The notes under the pieces were generated by a model. The model did not search any database, was not told the DNA's origin, and saw only the letters and a program-made list of their open reading frames with translations. DNA of 64,000 nt from Campanula takesimana. Lineage: Eukaryota > Streptophyta > Magnoliopsida > Asterales > Campanulaceae. Positions within the stretch are counted from its first letter, which is position 1, and every line of letters starts with the position of its first letter. The translations under genes and the position numbers were made by a program. The stretch is taken from assembly GCA_026119855.1 (NCBI GenBank), contig JAOWBW010001304.1, positions 1 to 64,000 on the forward strand. The letters are read 5' to 3'. This document shows, piece by piece, positions 45,153 to 57,129 of the stretch.

Positions 45153-46693
45153 TGTTGGGTATGCTTATTAAAAACCACTCCTATTACCTAGATTTGATTG
45201 ATCCCATAACCTTATTTTACTCTTTGTGGACTTTAGGATATATTGTAAGAAGTACTCGTACTTCATTTAGAATAGTCCACTTTCTAGCTTGATAGGCTTA
45301 GCAGATTAGGACTCTCAATTTTTCTAAGTCTGGAAAAATGAGGTAGGTTCATTGCCTACCGCATGAAGACGTCTACCGCATGGATCTATGCTTGCCGCAT
45401 ATATCAGCTTGCCGCATGGCTCCACCCTACCGCGTTAATCTCTACCGCATGTAACCAGAGTTGAGAACTCAAGTTTGGTTCAAACTTAACCATGGTCACA
45501 CGTGTGTCCAAAACCTTGGTTAGTTTAGAACGTTGGAAATTCAAATTTCAAATTTGAAATACAACTGTCATCATAGTACAGTTGGACCACCATGACTCTG
45601 CAACAAAAGGACAACTCAGACTGAGCTCCAATTAGATTTCAACAGCTCATTGTCCTTCAACTTGGACCCCAAGTATTTCTAACGGCTAGTTTCTCAATCA
45701 AGGCTATAAATAGTCCTTGTGTTCTTCATTGTAAATAAGCTGAGATTCTAAGAGAGAAATTGCTGTTGAAATTCTTGGTGATTGAAGATCATACTCAAGA
45801 TTTCCAGAATCCTTCGAATCTTCAAGCACTCAACCTTCAAGTCTTCAACAAATCTCCAGCAACCGTCAAGATCAAATCTCAAGCCTCTCAACACAAGATT
45901 CATTAAGCTCTAAAATCATATAGATTTCAAAGAGCTCTTGATTCTTACACACACACTCACCCCGATTGATCAATCACATAGATTGAATCATTAGGGATAC
46001 ACTGGTCTAAGTCTAGGATTGTTCTTCATAGAAAATAGGAGTTAATTCAGTTCTTCATCTTTGTAATCTGTACTCAAGAGAATTAATACATCCTCCATTC
46101 AAAATCCAAGACTGACCATCTTGGTAAAGGACGTAGATCTTTTAACAGATCGAACCTTTCCAAATCATTGTGTCATTTACTTACTGCACTTTACCTTTCT
46201 GCAAATTTACTTATTGTTCATCTTGTTCATATTGTTCTTCACTTGTTCATATTAATCTTGTTTGTCTTTTAGTGTTTGATTTTTCAGGTTTAAGAAAAAG
46301 TGTGAATTGTGTTTGTTTGTCTACCTCATTGCCTAAGTTAAAATCTGACTAACTTATCATTTGCCAAAAATCTCTAAGACACAAATTTTCAATCTTTCAA
46401 CCTACCTCACCTTAACCTACCGCACTACTACCTACCGCATATACATCTACCGCACTACCTACCGCAAAAACAAACCTACCGCATTGAACTTATCAAAAAC
46501 CAACTCTTAACTTGTCTCAACGAAAACTTCCGCTGTGCATTTTATACTTGACCGTGTGGTTTTTTATTTACCGTAAAATTCAAGTGTAAGCATAAAGGTT
46601 GAATTTTGAAAAAGGGTTGAAATTTTAAATAGGCTATTCACCCCCCCCCCTCTAGCCTCTTTTCATACCCTTGTTGTGTCTCTGGGACCAACA
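45153..46693 (+). mobile_element. Element E LTR3
   Basis: 1541 bp, TGTTGGGTATGC...GGGACCAACA, then target duplication GGCTC (46694-46698). TATAAATA at 45705-45712; word clusters at about 45355-45455 and 46415-46490. Confidence 0.95.
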
Positions 46694-46698
46694 GGCTC

Positions 46699-47123
46699 CC
46701 AAACCATCCGTGCGAATTCTTAGGTAGAATCCCAGTTTTTCCAGATTTTTCAGATTTCAGAAATTCGATCAATCTTAATATCGTGTTTATACATAATCAG
46801 ATTACAGAAACATGAAATTGCAGATTACGAATTTTAACCCATCTAATTCATATATTCAATAACCAATTTATTCCACATACAAACTAGATCAAAATCATCA
46901 ATAAAATAATCCAATTACAACATGATAATCTAAGCATGCAATCATACATATTAATCAAATCAATATTACAACCACATCAACTAGCATGCATATTTTATAT
47001 CTCATATAAAATTCATCACATAAATTCATCTATCTCATGATCATACCAATTAAATAATCGCATTAAATAATTATATCATGATAATATTAGAATTATTGAT
47101 CATCAACGGGGCTCTGATACCAC
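46699..47123 (-). mobile_element. Element B leader, part next to LTR
   Basis: No gene; AT-rich. It starts with ACCATCCGTGCG (46703-46714), part of B's leader word, and ends with the primer site 47111-47122 (reverse complement of TGGTATCAGAGC). Confidence 0.85.
47111..47122 (-). other. Primer binding site of element B
   Basis: Reverse complement of TGGTATCAGAGC, one base from the LTR. Confidence 0.9.
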
Positions 47124-48493
47124 TGTTGGGTTTCGTGCAATCATGCGCAGCGGAAGATAGACATGAATAAAACCCAATAGTCTAGATCCGCTATGAACAA
47201 TAATTCATAATAACAAGATGAAAGAAACTAACCCTTGTAGATCGTTATGTAAAACTTGGATTAAGAGTTAAGACAAACGCTCTCTACCGGTGATCCACAC
47301 AATGAACAGATTTCAAGAACGCCTTCTTGAACTTGACTGCTAGGTCTTCGGATTGATCAACGATGTTGAAGAACGATTCTTTAAAGCTCCTAATTATTAT
47401 TGTGACTTGACAATTGAGATTAATCAATCACAATAACCCAATAATATAATGTGTGAATTCTCTCTTTAAGAAAGACTTTGGAATTGATCAAATCAACAAC
47501 TAGGGAACAATTCTCGTCAGTCTGTATTTATATTCAAGGGGTTTCAGAAACCCTTTAGGAGTTAGGTTTTCTTGTTCAACAAGAGTTTTCCAAAAAACTG
47601 ATTCTGCCGGGCAAAACCATCCGTACGGATGTTTCTGGAAGCATCCAGATTCATCCGTACGGATCCTTTCAGCAGGATCCGTTTTACTTCGTTTTTCGCT
47701 CCTTTTAATTATCTGTTCTGCATGTGTGACCCAATAGGATTATACTAAGTTGGCAACGAGTCCGAACCAGTCAAACCTCGTAAGTCATAAGCAGACTCTA
47801 GCAAGCCATTATGACTACCCAATTAGTATAACTTTAAACTCCAAAGTTTCCTAAAATAGAACATAACACAATCTCTTTGTTTCACGATGTCTATTGAACG
47901 TAAGCCATGGTCAATGGTCAACTTACATTTGTTCAATGCTTTCTCGATCCCAAATGTATTGATAATACAAATCTTATTTGAGCACGGCCATGCATTTCAT
48001 CAATACCATTCATCGAGTGGCCAAAGCTTGACATCTCTCTTGACGAGGAACAAATCCCATCTTGGCTTATTACTCTTCCCTACATGATTCCGATTATGCC
48101 AATCATATTCTTTATAGCTATCCGGTTAGGGATAACGTTTGAATATGTCAAACGTATTGTTCATCATGTGGAAGACTGTAATGACCTCAGGTCTAGAGAT
48201 TCCAGTGATATAACTATATGAGACTTAATTATGACATTGTGACAATGACATAAATCTCATAGGGGTCAGTCCGGTATTTGTTCTCCAACAAATACCCATA
48301 AGTCTAATTGTATCCCATACACCATAATCATCATATGATTATCTATTAAACTTATACTAATAATTAATCATAATTATCAGGGACGGGGATTATTATAATA
48401 AACATGCAAAAGACATAATAATCATACATTCAATATCTTTATAAATAATAAAATTTGTTTTACAAACAACATGCCTAGGGCATAACACCAACA
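47124..48493 (-). mobile_element. Element B 5' LTR (Angela-like copia)
   Basis: 1370 bp, TGTTGGG...CCAACA, followed by target duplication GAGCC. TATAAAT on minus at 47526-47532. The CCGTACGG words at 47621-47628 and 47655-47662 lie about 90-135 bp upstream of TATA in transcription sense. Confidence 0.95.
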
Positions 48494-48498
48494 GAGCC

Positions 48499-48750
48499 AC
48501 TTGAGCATGCTTTACCATAGACCTTTGCCTTGTTGTTAGTGAGCTCTTGCAAATGAGCCTTAAGTTCGGACACTTCTTCCTCGTGAATTTTCCTCTCGAG
48601 ATCAAGACGGTCTTGCCACAAATCATCCTTGTGGCGGGCATCCTCAACAAGTCTATCCATTTGTTCCCCCATGTCTCTTATTATGTTGAAGAGCCTTTCG
48701 TTGGATATGGAGATGTTCTCACCCCTGTTATTGTTGCCGTTGGAAGCCAT
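48499..48750 (-). pseudogene. Element D gag, N-terminal part
   Basis: ATG at 48750 (MASNGNNNRGENIS), chosen over an upstream in-frame extension because homology to Tat Gag N-termini, with a coiled coil (RLVEDARHKDD...LERKIHEEEVSELKAHLQEL), begins here. It is cut after 84 codons by B. The other half is at 4762-5097. Confidence 0.6.
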
Positions 48751-49956
48751 TGGACCTATTGAGAGAACACGGTCGATCTTAGGTTGGCCCCACAAACATA
48801 TTTTGAGTAAAATAATTAACCCACAAACAAAGGAAAAAGACTCAACCACATAAGAAAAATGATTTTTTTTATTTACAAAAGTCGGAAGGACGTGGTCCTT
48901 TTTGGGGGTTTCTAAAAAAATAGTGGAATCGTCACACTAGTATATAGACCATCTCGCGGTCCCATATACTCATCGGATTCCACCACGCTTGTGATACCTA
49001 CATGTGATGGGATTAAACTAAATTAATGTCATAAGGCATACGGGGACGGATTTTTTATTAGCGTCCATTATGACCACTTGGGGACGGATTTTTATTTTGT
49101 CCATAACAACGAGTGGCATGTATGATTTGAAGACATTAGTTTAGGGAAATATCGGCACATGGAAACCGACTTGAGTCATGGAGTGTTAGACCCTAACTAG
49201 AATTGTGTGGTTGGTGCTCAGCTTAAATATGAGGCTTAAAGGTCACCCCCGGTATGTAGTCGTGAACTACGCCACGGGCTGAGGTTTACCGCTTCGAGAG
49301 AGTCAAGGTCGGGTGGATCTTGAAACTCTCTAGGACGGGCCTCGATGGGTTTGGGGTTGGACTTGTGCGACTCGATTGTGAGAAGTTGATAAGAATTTTG
49401 CGCGTAGTGTGAGGTCTAACAAGTGACAATTTTTTTTTTCCAAAGAATAGAAAATATAAAAATAAAATAAAAAATAAGCACATAATTTACAACTTTCGAA
49501 TCATCCGTGTGACCGATAAAAATAAACAGAAAGTAAAATCAGTCTATGTGCGGGCCCGGTGCCCACACACTATCAAAACTTTCCATTCTGTTCACTGTTT
49601 CAGTTCTGGAAAATGGAACAGAAGCGCGCGCGTTTTAGTGCCTACTCAGGAGGCGCGCGCGTTAGACTGAGAGAGGTGGAGGCGCCCGCTTCTGGGCAGT
49701 ACCTGCAAATCAGTGGGTTCAAGGGACTGCCTTGACCCTAAATAAAAAATTCTTTCCCCCGCAGACATTGTTAGCACAGAAACATGGAATTGAAGGACAA
49801 GACGGAAGGCGGGCGATTCTGGTAATTGGGGTCGAACGCGCGCGCTTTAGGCCAAGAAGTCCAGAGGCGCGCACTTCCCACCCTTTTTACCAGAATGCCC
49901 AGAAAACAAAAATTAGAACACCAAAAGTAGAAAATGCAAGTTTAACCCTCTATATC
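48751..49956 (-). mobile_element. Element D leader
   Basis: No gene. Contains GCGCGCG-rich words at 49624-49634, 49651-49661, 49681-49689, about 49837-49845 and 49865-49872. The rest is AT-rich or mixed sequence with nothing recognised. Confidence 0.65.
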
Positions 49957-49972
49957 TCCAGCGGAGTCGCTA
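49957..49972 (-). other. Primer binding site of element D
   Basis: On the minus strand TAGCGACTCCGCTGGA directly follows the LTR end TTTACAG. TGGCGACTCCGCTGG is a familiar site in Tat-lineage elements; the first bases differ here. Confidence 0.6.
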
Positions 49973-49973
49973 C

Positions 49974-51254
49974 TGTAAATACCCCGGGAAAACCCCACTT
50001 GGCTAGAGCGGTGAATTACCTAGGATGTCTACTTGATTTTAAGTTTTAGAGTCACCACCCACATTTTAGAGGAACGCGAGAAAACCTAAGAAAAGTCAAT
50101 TTTATGTACTAAGACCAGAGATTCGGGAAGAGAAGGGTTCGGGGGTTAGGTGACGGAGTGGGAAGTACTTAAACACCCACTCCGCCCCGCTTACGCGGGT
50201 CTTGCTACTTTTGGTGTTCTAATGCTAAATGTCCTTCAATTAATTAAATAAAAGGTTCTAACAACTTACAATGAGAAGAAAGGGAAAAATGAAAGCTAAA
50301 TGATTTTATTGATTTATGCTAAGAATTACATGTTGAATTATTGCTAAACCATTACATTAAGGAATGATTAATAATTGAAATAGAGATTGGAATGTTGGGA
50401 TGTAACCTTGGCCAAACTTCAATAGTGAAGTGGCCTTTTGGTTGTATCCCTTTTTATGGAGATTGCATACACATTGAAGAGAGAGAGAAAAGATGAAGAA
50501 TGTAATTTAAAATGTTTTTTGTGTTTAAGAAATGGTAAAGAAAGAATAAAAGATAAAACAAGAATTTAGAAGAAGAAGATAGACATTGTACCTTGGGCTT
50601 GAATGGGAAAGGATCACACTTTGTGTGTAGTAACTACTTGGAAATGGAACTTTTGTGTGTTTTTGAATGCTTTTGATTTAAGAATTCTCCCCTTTTTTGT
50701 TAAGAGAGTAAAAAGGAAAAGTCCCCCTCCAATGATGGATTGGAGGGGTTTTTATAGGTGTTAGGTAAGGTCTTTGTGGTCACAAATATGGCCCTTCCCC
50801 AGATCAAGCCAAGCCATAATGGCTTTGGGGTTACAAATCAGAAAAGGAGGGAAATTTGGCAAAATCTGGGATTCTGGAGGTGGAAAGCGCGCACCTCCCG
50901 CCCCCCCATGGAAGGCGCGAGCATTCCATAAAGGAGGGCGGAGGCGCGCTCCTCCCATCTTCAGGAAATCCAAACTTCAGCCCAAAAGTTAACCCCGTTA
51001 TGCAGTTAAGTCCCAAAACTAACGAGATCAGTCAAAAACTTAACGAACACCACGAAAGTCAACGAAAAACAAATGAAACAAAGACTCAAGGTTGACTTTG
51101 TCACTTAGTCAAATCCAAGACTAACGGAGTAAGTCAAGAACTTAACGGAAAGTAACGAAAGTTAACGAAACGTAACAAAACTTAACAGAAAAGAGGAAGA
51201 CAAAGAAATGTGTATGCAATCGGGACATGAGAGGTCCAAGGTGGGGTGTCTACA
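49974..51254 (-). mobile_element. Element D 5' LTR
   Basis: 1281 bp on the minus strand, starting TGTAGACACCCCACC and ending GGTATTTACA, typical of Tat-lineage LTR ends. TATAAAAA at 50749-50756. GGCGCGC words at 50886-50955 lie 130-205 bp upstream of TATA. The first about 250 bp of U3 (51003-51193) are rich in GTTAAC, TAACG and TTGAC. On the right it abuts the coding sequence of element C. Confidence 0.8.
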
Positions 51255-52232
51255 GAAACCCGCCCTGTTTCCCTCAAAGAAATCCGTGAGTCTGCCTATG
51301 CCTCAAAGGGGATGATCACAGTAAATGAGTTAAGAAAGGAAGCATGGCCTTACTCCACCAAAGATCTTCCAACACCCAGAGAAGAATTGGGGAACGTTTA
51401 TGGCTCTGCAGAAGTAAATGTGTTGACCCGCTCCGGGCAAGTACAGACGGAGAACCCCAAGAAACCTCCACCACAGGAACACCGCTTACCACCCTCTTTT
51501 GCCAAGGAGGTGGGAGACATGGATCTCGAAAAGGAAGACCCCGTCCTTACTCAACTAAAAAGGACCCAAGCCAACATATCCCTTTAGTCCCTCCTTACAT
51601 CATCTTACCCGCATAAGCTCAAGTTGGAGGAATGCCTGGCTCAAACCATGGTGCCTACCACGGCTACCCCTGAGGAGGCCGTGCAAATGATTGGAAGTGT
51701 TTAGTATGGAAACATCATCACCTTCACCGATCTGGATTTTCCTAAATTTGGGGCCAACCACAATGAATCCCTCTACATTACTGTACAATTGGACGAGCGC
51801 CGCCTCCCTCGGGTCTTGGTTGATAACGGTTCTGCTATGAATGTCCTGCCTACCAAGATGATAGACCTCCTCGATCTCAAAGCCACCGACCTAAGGCCCT
51901 CCACAATTACCGTCAAAGCTTATGACTCTACAGCCCGATCAGTCCTAGGGATGGTCACTTTGAACCTATGGTTTGGGAAGCAAAGGATGCCAACTAATTT
52001 CCAAGTACTTGATATCCCCATCTCCTTCACCGCTTTGTTAGGCCGTCCATGGCTCCATAAAGTCAATGGAGTAGCTTCCACCCTTCATCAGTGCGTGAAA
52101 TATATGCAAGGAGGTAACCTAATGATCATTTATGGGGACAGTGTCACCATGGAAGGGACCAACACCAACGGAATTCCTGTGCTGGAAATTAAGCACGAGG
52201 AGAACGGTATGGTCGTAACTGGATTCACATAA
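51255..52232 (+). pseudogene. Element C Gag end and protease
   Basis: One frame with two stops (51585 and about 51702). It starts abruptly at the D insertion: the upstream Gag and leader are not in the window. The region has the typical Tat text before protease (ELRKEAWPYST, NVLTRSGQ), then the aspartic protease LVDNGSAMNVLP (DNGS rather than the common D(S/T)G), and LLGRPWLH. Ends at the stop at 52232. Confidence 0.8.
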
Positions 52233-52616
52233 ATACCTTCCGAGAGCCATCTTTGTTGTGTGGACCTCACACTCACCAAGGATAAAATTCCCCCCGCAAT
52301 GAAAATGATGCGTTTGATGCACTACCTCCCAGGACTTGGTCTTGGGAAGAAGCTCCAAGGGACTCACAAGATTGTCGAGATTAGGGAACAAAAGACACTC
52401 CACGGCCTGGGGTATAAGCCAACTCCCGAAGACCTCAAAATGGATAAGGAAATGGCCCGAAGGAAGAACCGAGCCGGAGCTCAAGGAGTCCCATATAAAT
52501 CTCCTAACCTTCGCCCATATACCTTTGATATGAGCCGCTACTTCGTGAAAGGAGGAGTCCAAACTGAAGCCCCGAGGAAAAAGGAGCCAACGATAACCAA
52601 TTGGGACAAACTTTAA
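52233..52616 (+). pseudogene. Element C G-patch-like segment
   Basis: Same frame as protease after the stop. LPGLGLGKKLQG followed by HGLGYKPT resembles the glycine-rich G-patch segment found between protease and RT in Tat/Ogre elements. Role in the element unknown. Confidence 0.55.
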
Positions 52617-53443
52617 GAGGTCCTTATGAGGTTCTGAGGGATGACCGCCAACCCCATGAGGAGGGCATTCCTGGATACGCCCAAAATTCCCGATCCCACC
52701 AAGACCATGGTGACATATGAATACACTTTCAAAGGGGTGCCCGAGATGGTGAAACAATTTGAGGTTTGGTCCGTAGATGGAAACGGTAAGGAAGAAGAAC
52801 TGTTTTGGGTCGGTATGACAAGTACAAGTTTGGGGAGTGGGCTCCCAAGAAAGCCAAAGAGGAAGTCATGGATGACGAATGGAATGGCGTGGTGATGCAA
52901 GGGTTATTTGGAGAAGAGTTCGTTGTGCCAGATTTAATTGATCTAGGGAAAGAAATGGTTGCTGCAATAGAGGACGGATCCCTCGAGATTTTTGACCCCC
53001 GCACCTTGGTTGGGCAAGATGATATGCCTCTGAAGAATTGGGTGACCTTCTTCGGACCTGTAGCCAGTAGGGAAGAAATGACCGCAAAACTTGGATTGGT
53101 TCCCCGCCCTTTAGAGTCGAACGTCATAGGGTCAAATTTAACCGAGTCCCCTCAATCTCTTGTCTTTGAGTTTGAGTCTGTTTCCTCCGAGGGCCTCACG
53201 CCTGAGGATTATGATCTTGTAGCTAATATTGTATTCCCCTTTGCATTGAATGAAATGATAGACCTTTCCGAGTATCCCCTCATTACCAATTTATTAGATG
53301 ATAAATTAACTAATAATCTGAAAACGGTTAATGATGAATCACCTAATAATGCAGACGCACTAAACAAACAATACATTAAAAACTCTCAAAGCAGGTTATT
53401 GACCGAGAGGAAAACCGTGCCCAAGCTGCCGAAGAGGTTTTGA
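52617..53443 (+). pseudogene. Element C linker before reverse transcriptase
   Basis: Open for about 210 codons from 52805 after a frameshift; acidic, with no catalytic motif. Tat elements have such a variable spacer, and Ogre elements have an intron near here. I cannot decide whether 52617-52804 is intron or decay. Confidence 0.5.
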
Positions 53444-54411
53444 CTAAGGTGAATTTGGGGACTGCGGATGAACCAAAAGAGACGCAGATTGGTAGCTACT
53501 TCAAAGGGGCCGAGAGGAAAGACTTGGTTAAGTTGCTCAAGGAATATGTGGATGTCTTCGCTTGGTCTTACAAGGACATGGCCGGGTTAGATGCTTCAAT
53601 TGTGGAGCACAAGATCCCCGTGGATCCCAAAGTGAAACCGGTTAAGCAAAAGCTTCGACGAATCAAACCGGAATGGTCTTTGCAAGTCAAAGAAGAGATT
53701 GAGAAACTGCTCCAAGCCGGCTTCATAAGGGTGATAGAATATCCCTCATGGCTTTCCAACATAGTGACAGTGAGAAAGGCCAATGGAAAGGTTCGATGTT
53801 GTGTTGACTTCAGGGACCTCAACAAAGTAAGCGCTAAGGATGACTTCCCTCTCCCAAACATCGACATGCTTGTGGACACAACCTCTAGCTTCAAGGTCAA
53901 ATCCTTCGTAGACGGTTTTGCCGGATACAATCAAATCAAAATGGCTGAAGAAGACCAAGAAAAGACTTCCTTCACCACCCCATGGGGGACCTTTTGCTAC
54001 ACCGTGATAACTTTTGGGCAAAAGAACGCTGGGGCTACTTGCCAAAGGGCCGCAACCGCACTCTTCCATGACATGATCCACAAGGAAATAGAGGTGTATA
54101 TAGATAACATGATTATCGACTCCAAAGGTACCGATGGACAGCATTTGGTTGACCTAAAGAAATTCTTTGACAGGTTAAGAAAGCACTCCATGAGGCTCAA
54201 CCCGGTTAAGTGCACTTTTAGGGTTTCCCGTGGCAAAGTTTTGGGGCACATGGTCACCGAACGTGGCATTGAAATCGACCCCCAAAATGTAATGGCAATT
54301 ATGGAAATGAGACCACCCCGCACCCAAACAGAAATGAAAGCCTTCATGGGACGGTTGCAGTTCATTAGCCGCTTCATAACACCCACATGTGAGCCCATTT
54401 CAAACTACTGA
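53440..54411 (+). pseudogene. Element C reverse transcriptase
   Basis: About 320 residues: KQKLRRIKPEW, LLQAGFIRVIEYPSWLSN, CVDFRDLNK, DGFAGYNQI, FGQKNAGATCQRA, and the catalytic box YIDNM. The family has YVDDM; here the second Asp codon is AAC (54106-54108), so the enzyme is inactive whatever the frame. The frame ends at 54411 in the RNase H linker. Confidence 0.9.
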
Positions 54412-55732
54412 GAAAGAATGCAGAGGTCGAGTGGAATGAGGAATGTCAAAGAGCCTTCGAGAAAATCAGGGCCTACCTTACTCATCCACCGGTCCTTTAT
54501 CCTCCTCACAAGGAAAAGCCACTCTTGCTCTACTTGACAGTGACAGATACGTTAGTAGGAGCCATGTTGGCCTAAGAAAAGAAGGATTCGAAGATTGAGA
54601 ACACCATCTACTTTGTAAGCCGAAAGTTGCAAGGAAGTGAACTCAACTACTCTGCCATCGAAAGGAATTGCGCTCAATTGGTATGGGTTATGAGAAAATT
54701 GAGCATTACATGCACGCCCACTCGATAAGACTCATCTCCAAGATAGATCCCATAAAATGCCTATTGGAGAAACCATCACTCTCCATAAGAATCGCCAAAT
54801 GGTCGTTCTTCTTAGCAGAATATGACATCAGTTATGTGACGAGAAGAGCGGTCAAAGGGAGGGTTATTGCAGAACATTTGGCAGATTTTCCTGTGGACGA
54901 GAAGGAGGAGCCTGAACCCCAATTCCCCGATGAAGAGATCTTCTCCCTTGAGGGAAAAAATAAGTGGCAACTGTTCTTTGATGGAGCGGCAAACAAAAGA
55001 GGAAATGGCATTGGAATTCTCCTAGTTGATCCAAAGGATGAGCACACCCCCATTTCCATTAAGTTAAACTTTGATGTGACCAACAATGCCGCTGAACATG
55101 AGGCATGCACAGCCGTCTTAGAGGCCGCCCTTAAAAGGAACGTGAGAGAATTGGAAGTATACGGGGATTCGGCCTTGATCATCAACCAAGTGTCCAACAA
55201 ATGGAAGACTTTGGACCCCGGGCTGCAAAAGTATCATACCCACATGGAAGAACTCATGGCCCAATTCAAAGAGGTCAGCTTTCATTACCTACCAAGGGAT
55301 CGAAACCGTTTTGCGGATGCGTTGGACACCTTGGCCTCCTTGGTGGAAATCCCCGAAGGGAAATCCATAAAACCCTTCCGAGTTGGTAGAAAAGAAAACC
55401 CGGCCTACTGTTGTGAGATAGACAGAATCCCAGAAAAGGTAGAAGAGCCATGGTACAACCAAATCTACCAATTTCTCAAAGAAGGAGAAGCTTCCTTCAC
55501 AGATGAGAGAGGAGAGTACAAGGATGGGATCAAAGCCAAATGTATGGTAGCCCTCAAGCGGTTAGCGTCTCGCTATGTCATCCTAGGGGACACCTTGTAC
55601 AAAAAGCGCCACCAAGGCCTCCTCCTAAGATGCATAAGCATGGAAAAGGCAAAGGAGCTCATGAAAGAAGTCCAGGGTGGAATTTGTGGTCCTCACATGA
55701 ACGCTCGAGGATTAATGCAAGTCATCCTTTGA
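54412..55732 (+). pseudogene. Element C first and second RNase H domains
   Basis: 54412-54667 shows the start of the ordinary RNase H in shifting frames. From 54668 an open frame continues its end (IAKWSFFLAEYDISYVTRRAVKG) and then a second, archaeal-type RNase H: LFFDGAANKRGNGIGILL (Asp), NNAAEHEACTAVLEAAL (Glu), VYGDSALIINQV (Asp), RDRNRFADALDTLAS. Two RNase H domains in a row mark the Tat/Ogre/Retand group. Followed by the integrase zinc region (55540-55732). Confidence 0.85.
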
Positions 55733-56623
55733 ATGGGATACTTTTGGATTTAAATGGAAACTGATTGTATGCAGTTTGTGAAAAGGTGTGATAAGTGTCA
55801 ACGGGTTTCCAACCTCAATCACCTACCACCCCATCACTTGTATTGCATGACAACTCTGTGGCCCTTCTCGACTTAGGGCATCGACATCATCGGAAAAAAA
55901 TCTCCACCCGGAAGCAATGGGCATGAATTTGTCTTGGTAGCCGTAGACTACTTCACAAAATGGGTTGAAGCCAAGTCCTACAAAGTCCTCACTTCCAAGA
56001 AGGTTGCCGAATTCATCAAGGAGAACATCATATGCCGTTACGGAGTTCCAAATGAGGTCATCACAGATAATGGATCTCATTTTGAAGGCGAATGTGACCA
56101 ACTGTTGAAAGAGTTTCAAGTCACTCGCCACAAGTCTTCCCCTTATAGACCTCAGACCAATGGTGCGGTAGAAGCCACTAACAAAACTCTTGATAGAATC
56201 ATAAAAAAGATGGCAACATGGGGTAGGGATTGGCCCGAATAGCTACACCTAGCATTGTGGGGCTACCGAATGTCAGTCAGAACATCCACTGGTGAAACCT
56301 CTTTTGCCTTGACTTACGAGATGGAAGCCATGCTCCCGGCTGAGTTGGAGGTCCCATCTCTAAGGATTCTACTTGAAAACTAAATTCATGAGGTAGATTG
56401 GCTCCGAAGCCGGCATGATGAATTGACCCTGCTAGATGAACGCCGTCTAAAAGCAATGGAACACATCCGTGCCTACCAAGGAAGGATGGAACGAGCTTTC
56501 GATAAGAGAGTAAAGTCTCGGGAAATTTGGGCAGGAGACTTGGTTCTCAAAGAGAAACCCCCAGGGAGGTCTAACCCCGATGGAAAGTGGGAACTCGTGT
56601 GGATTGGTCCCTTTGTGGTATAA
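55733..56623 (+). pseudogene. Element C integrase
   Basis: Several frames. Core motifs VDYFTKWVEAK (Asp), ITDNGSHFEG (Asp), YRPQTNGAVEATN (Glu) are all present in the open part 55934-56242. A stop at 56240-56242 and another near 56383 precede the C-terminal part (LKEKPPGRSNPDGKWELVWIGPF). It ends at 56623. Confidence 0.85.
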
Positions 56624-57129
56624 GAAATCTTTTCGTGGGGCGCAATAAGACTTACAGACCTAGATGGAAACCCTTTCATGCACCCGGTCAATGGTGACAA
56701 GCTCCGCTGTTACTTTGTTAAAAAAAATAAAATAAAAAAAATGTACCCACCTAGATTGAAAACCCATTTGGGCGATCTAGAGAAAAAACAGGGTCGCACC
56801 AGAATTTATGGAAATGAACTACGATGACCTGATCCCCTTAGTCTTATTTGTAAAAGGGGAACGTAGGCAGCCAATTATTAGTCCGGTCTAAAAAATAAAT
56901 AAAATTCAAATTTGGTTCTTAGAGAGGCTTCATACAAATGCAAACTAGCCTTATGAAAATCAAAGATAAGTAACCATTGCCACCGTAGTTAAAACACTTC
57001 TTTGATGAGTCTAAGCACGGTCTACTCTCGACTCAAAATAACATGTTGAAAACACAACTAAGACATTTAAAACAAACTAATGTGTCTGCAATGGCAATGG
57101 GTGGATACTTAGGACAGTAGGAATTATCA
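56624..57129 (+). mobile_element. Element C region after integrase
   Basis: No gene. A-rich tract (56719-56741) then the hairpin 56751-56780, then mixed sequence up to the end of the antisense gene. Confidence 0.6.
56751..56780 (+). other. Post-integrase hairpin, copy 1
   Basis: Outer stem CTAGATTG/CGATCTAG, inner stem CCC-ATTT-GGG. Two further copies in element D (3649-3678, 4313-4340) keep the stem with compensatory or wobble changes. Confidence 0.65.
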
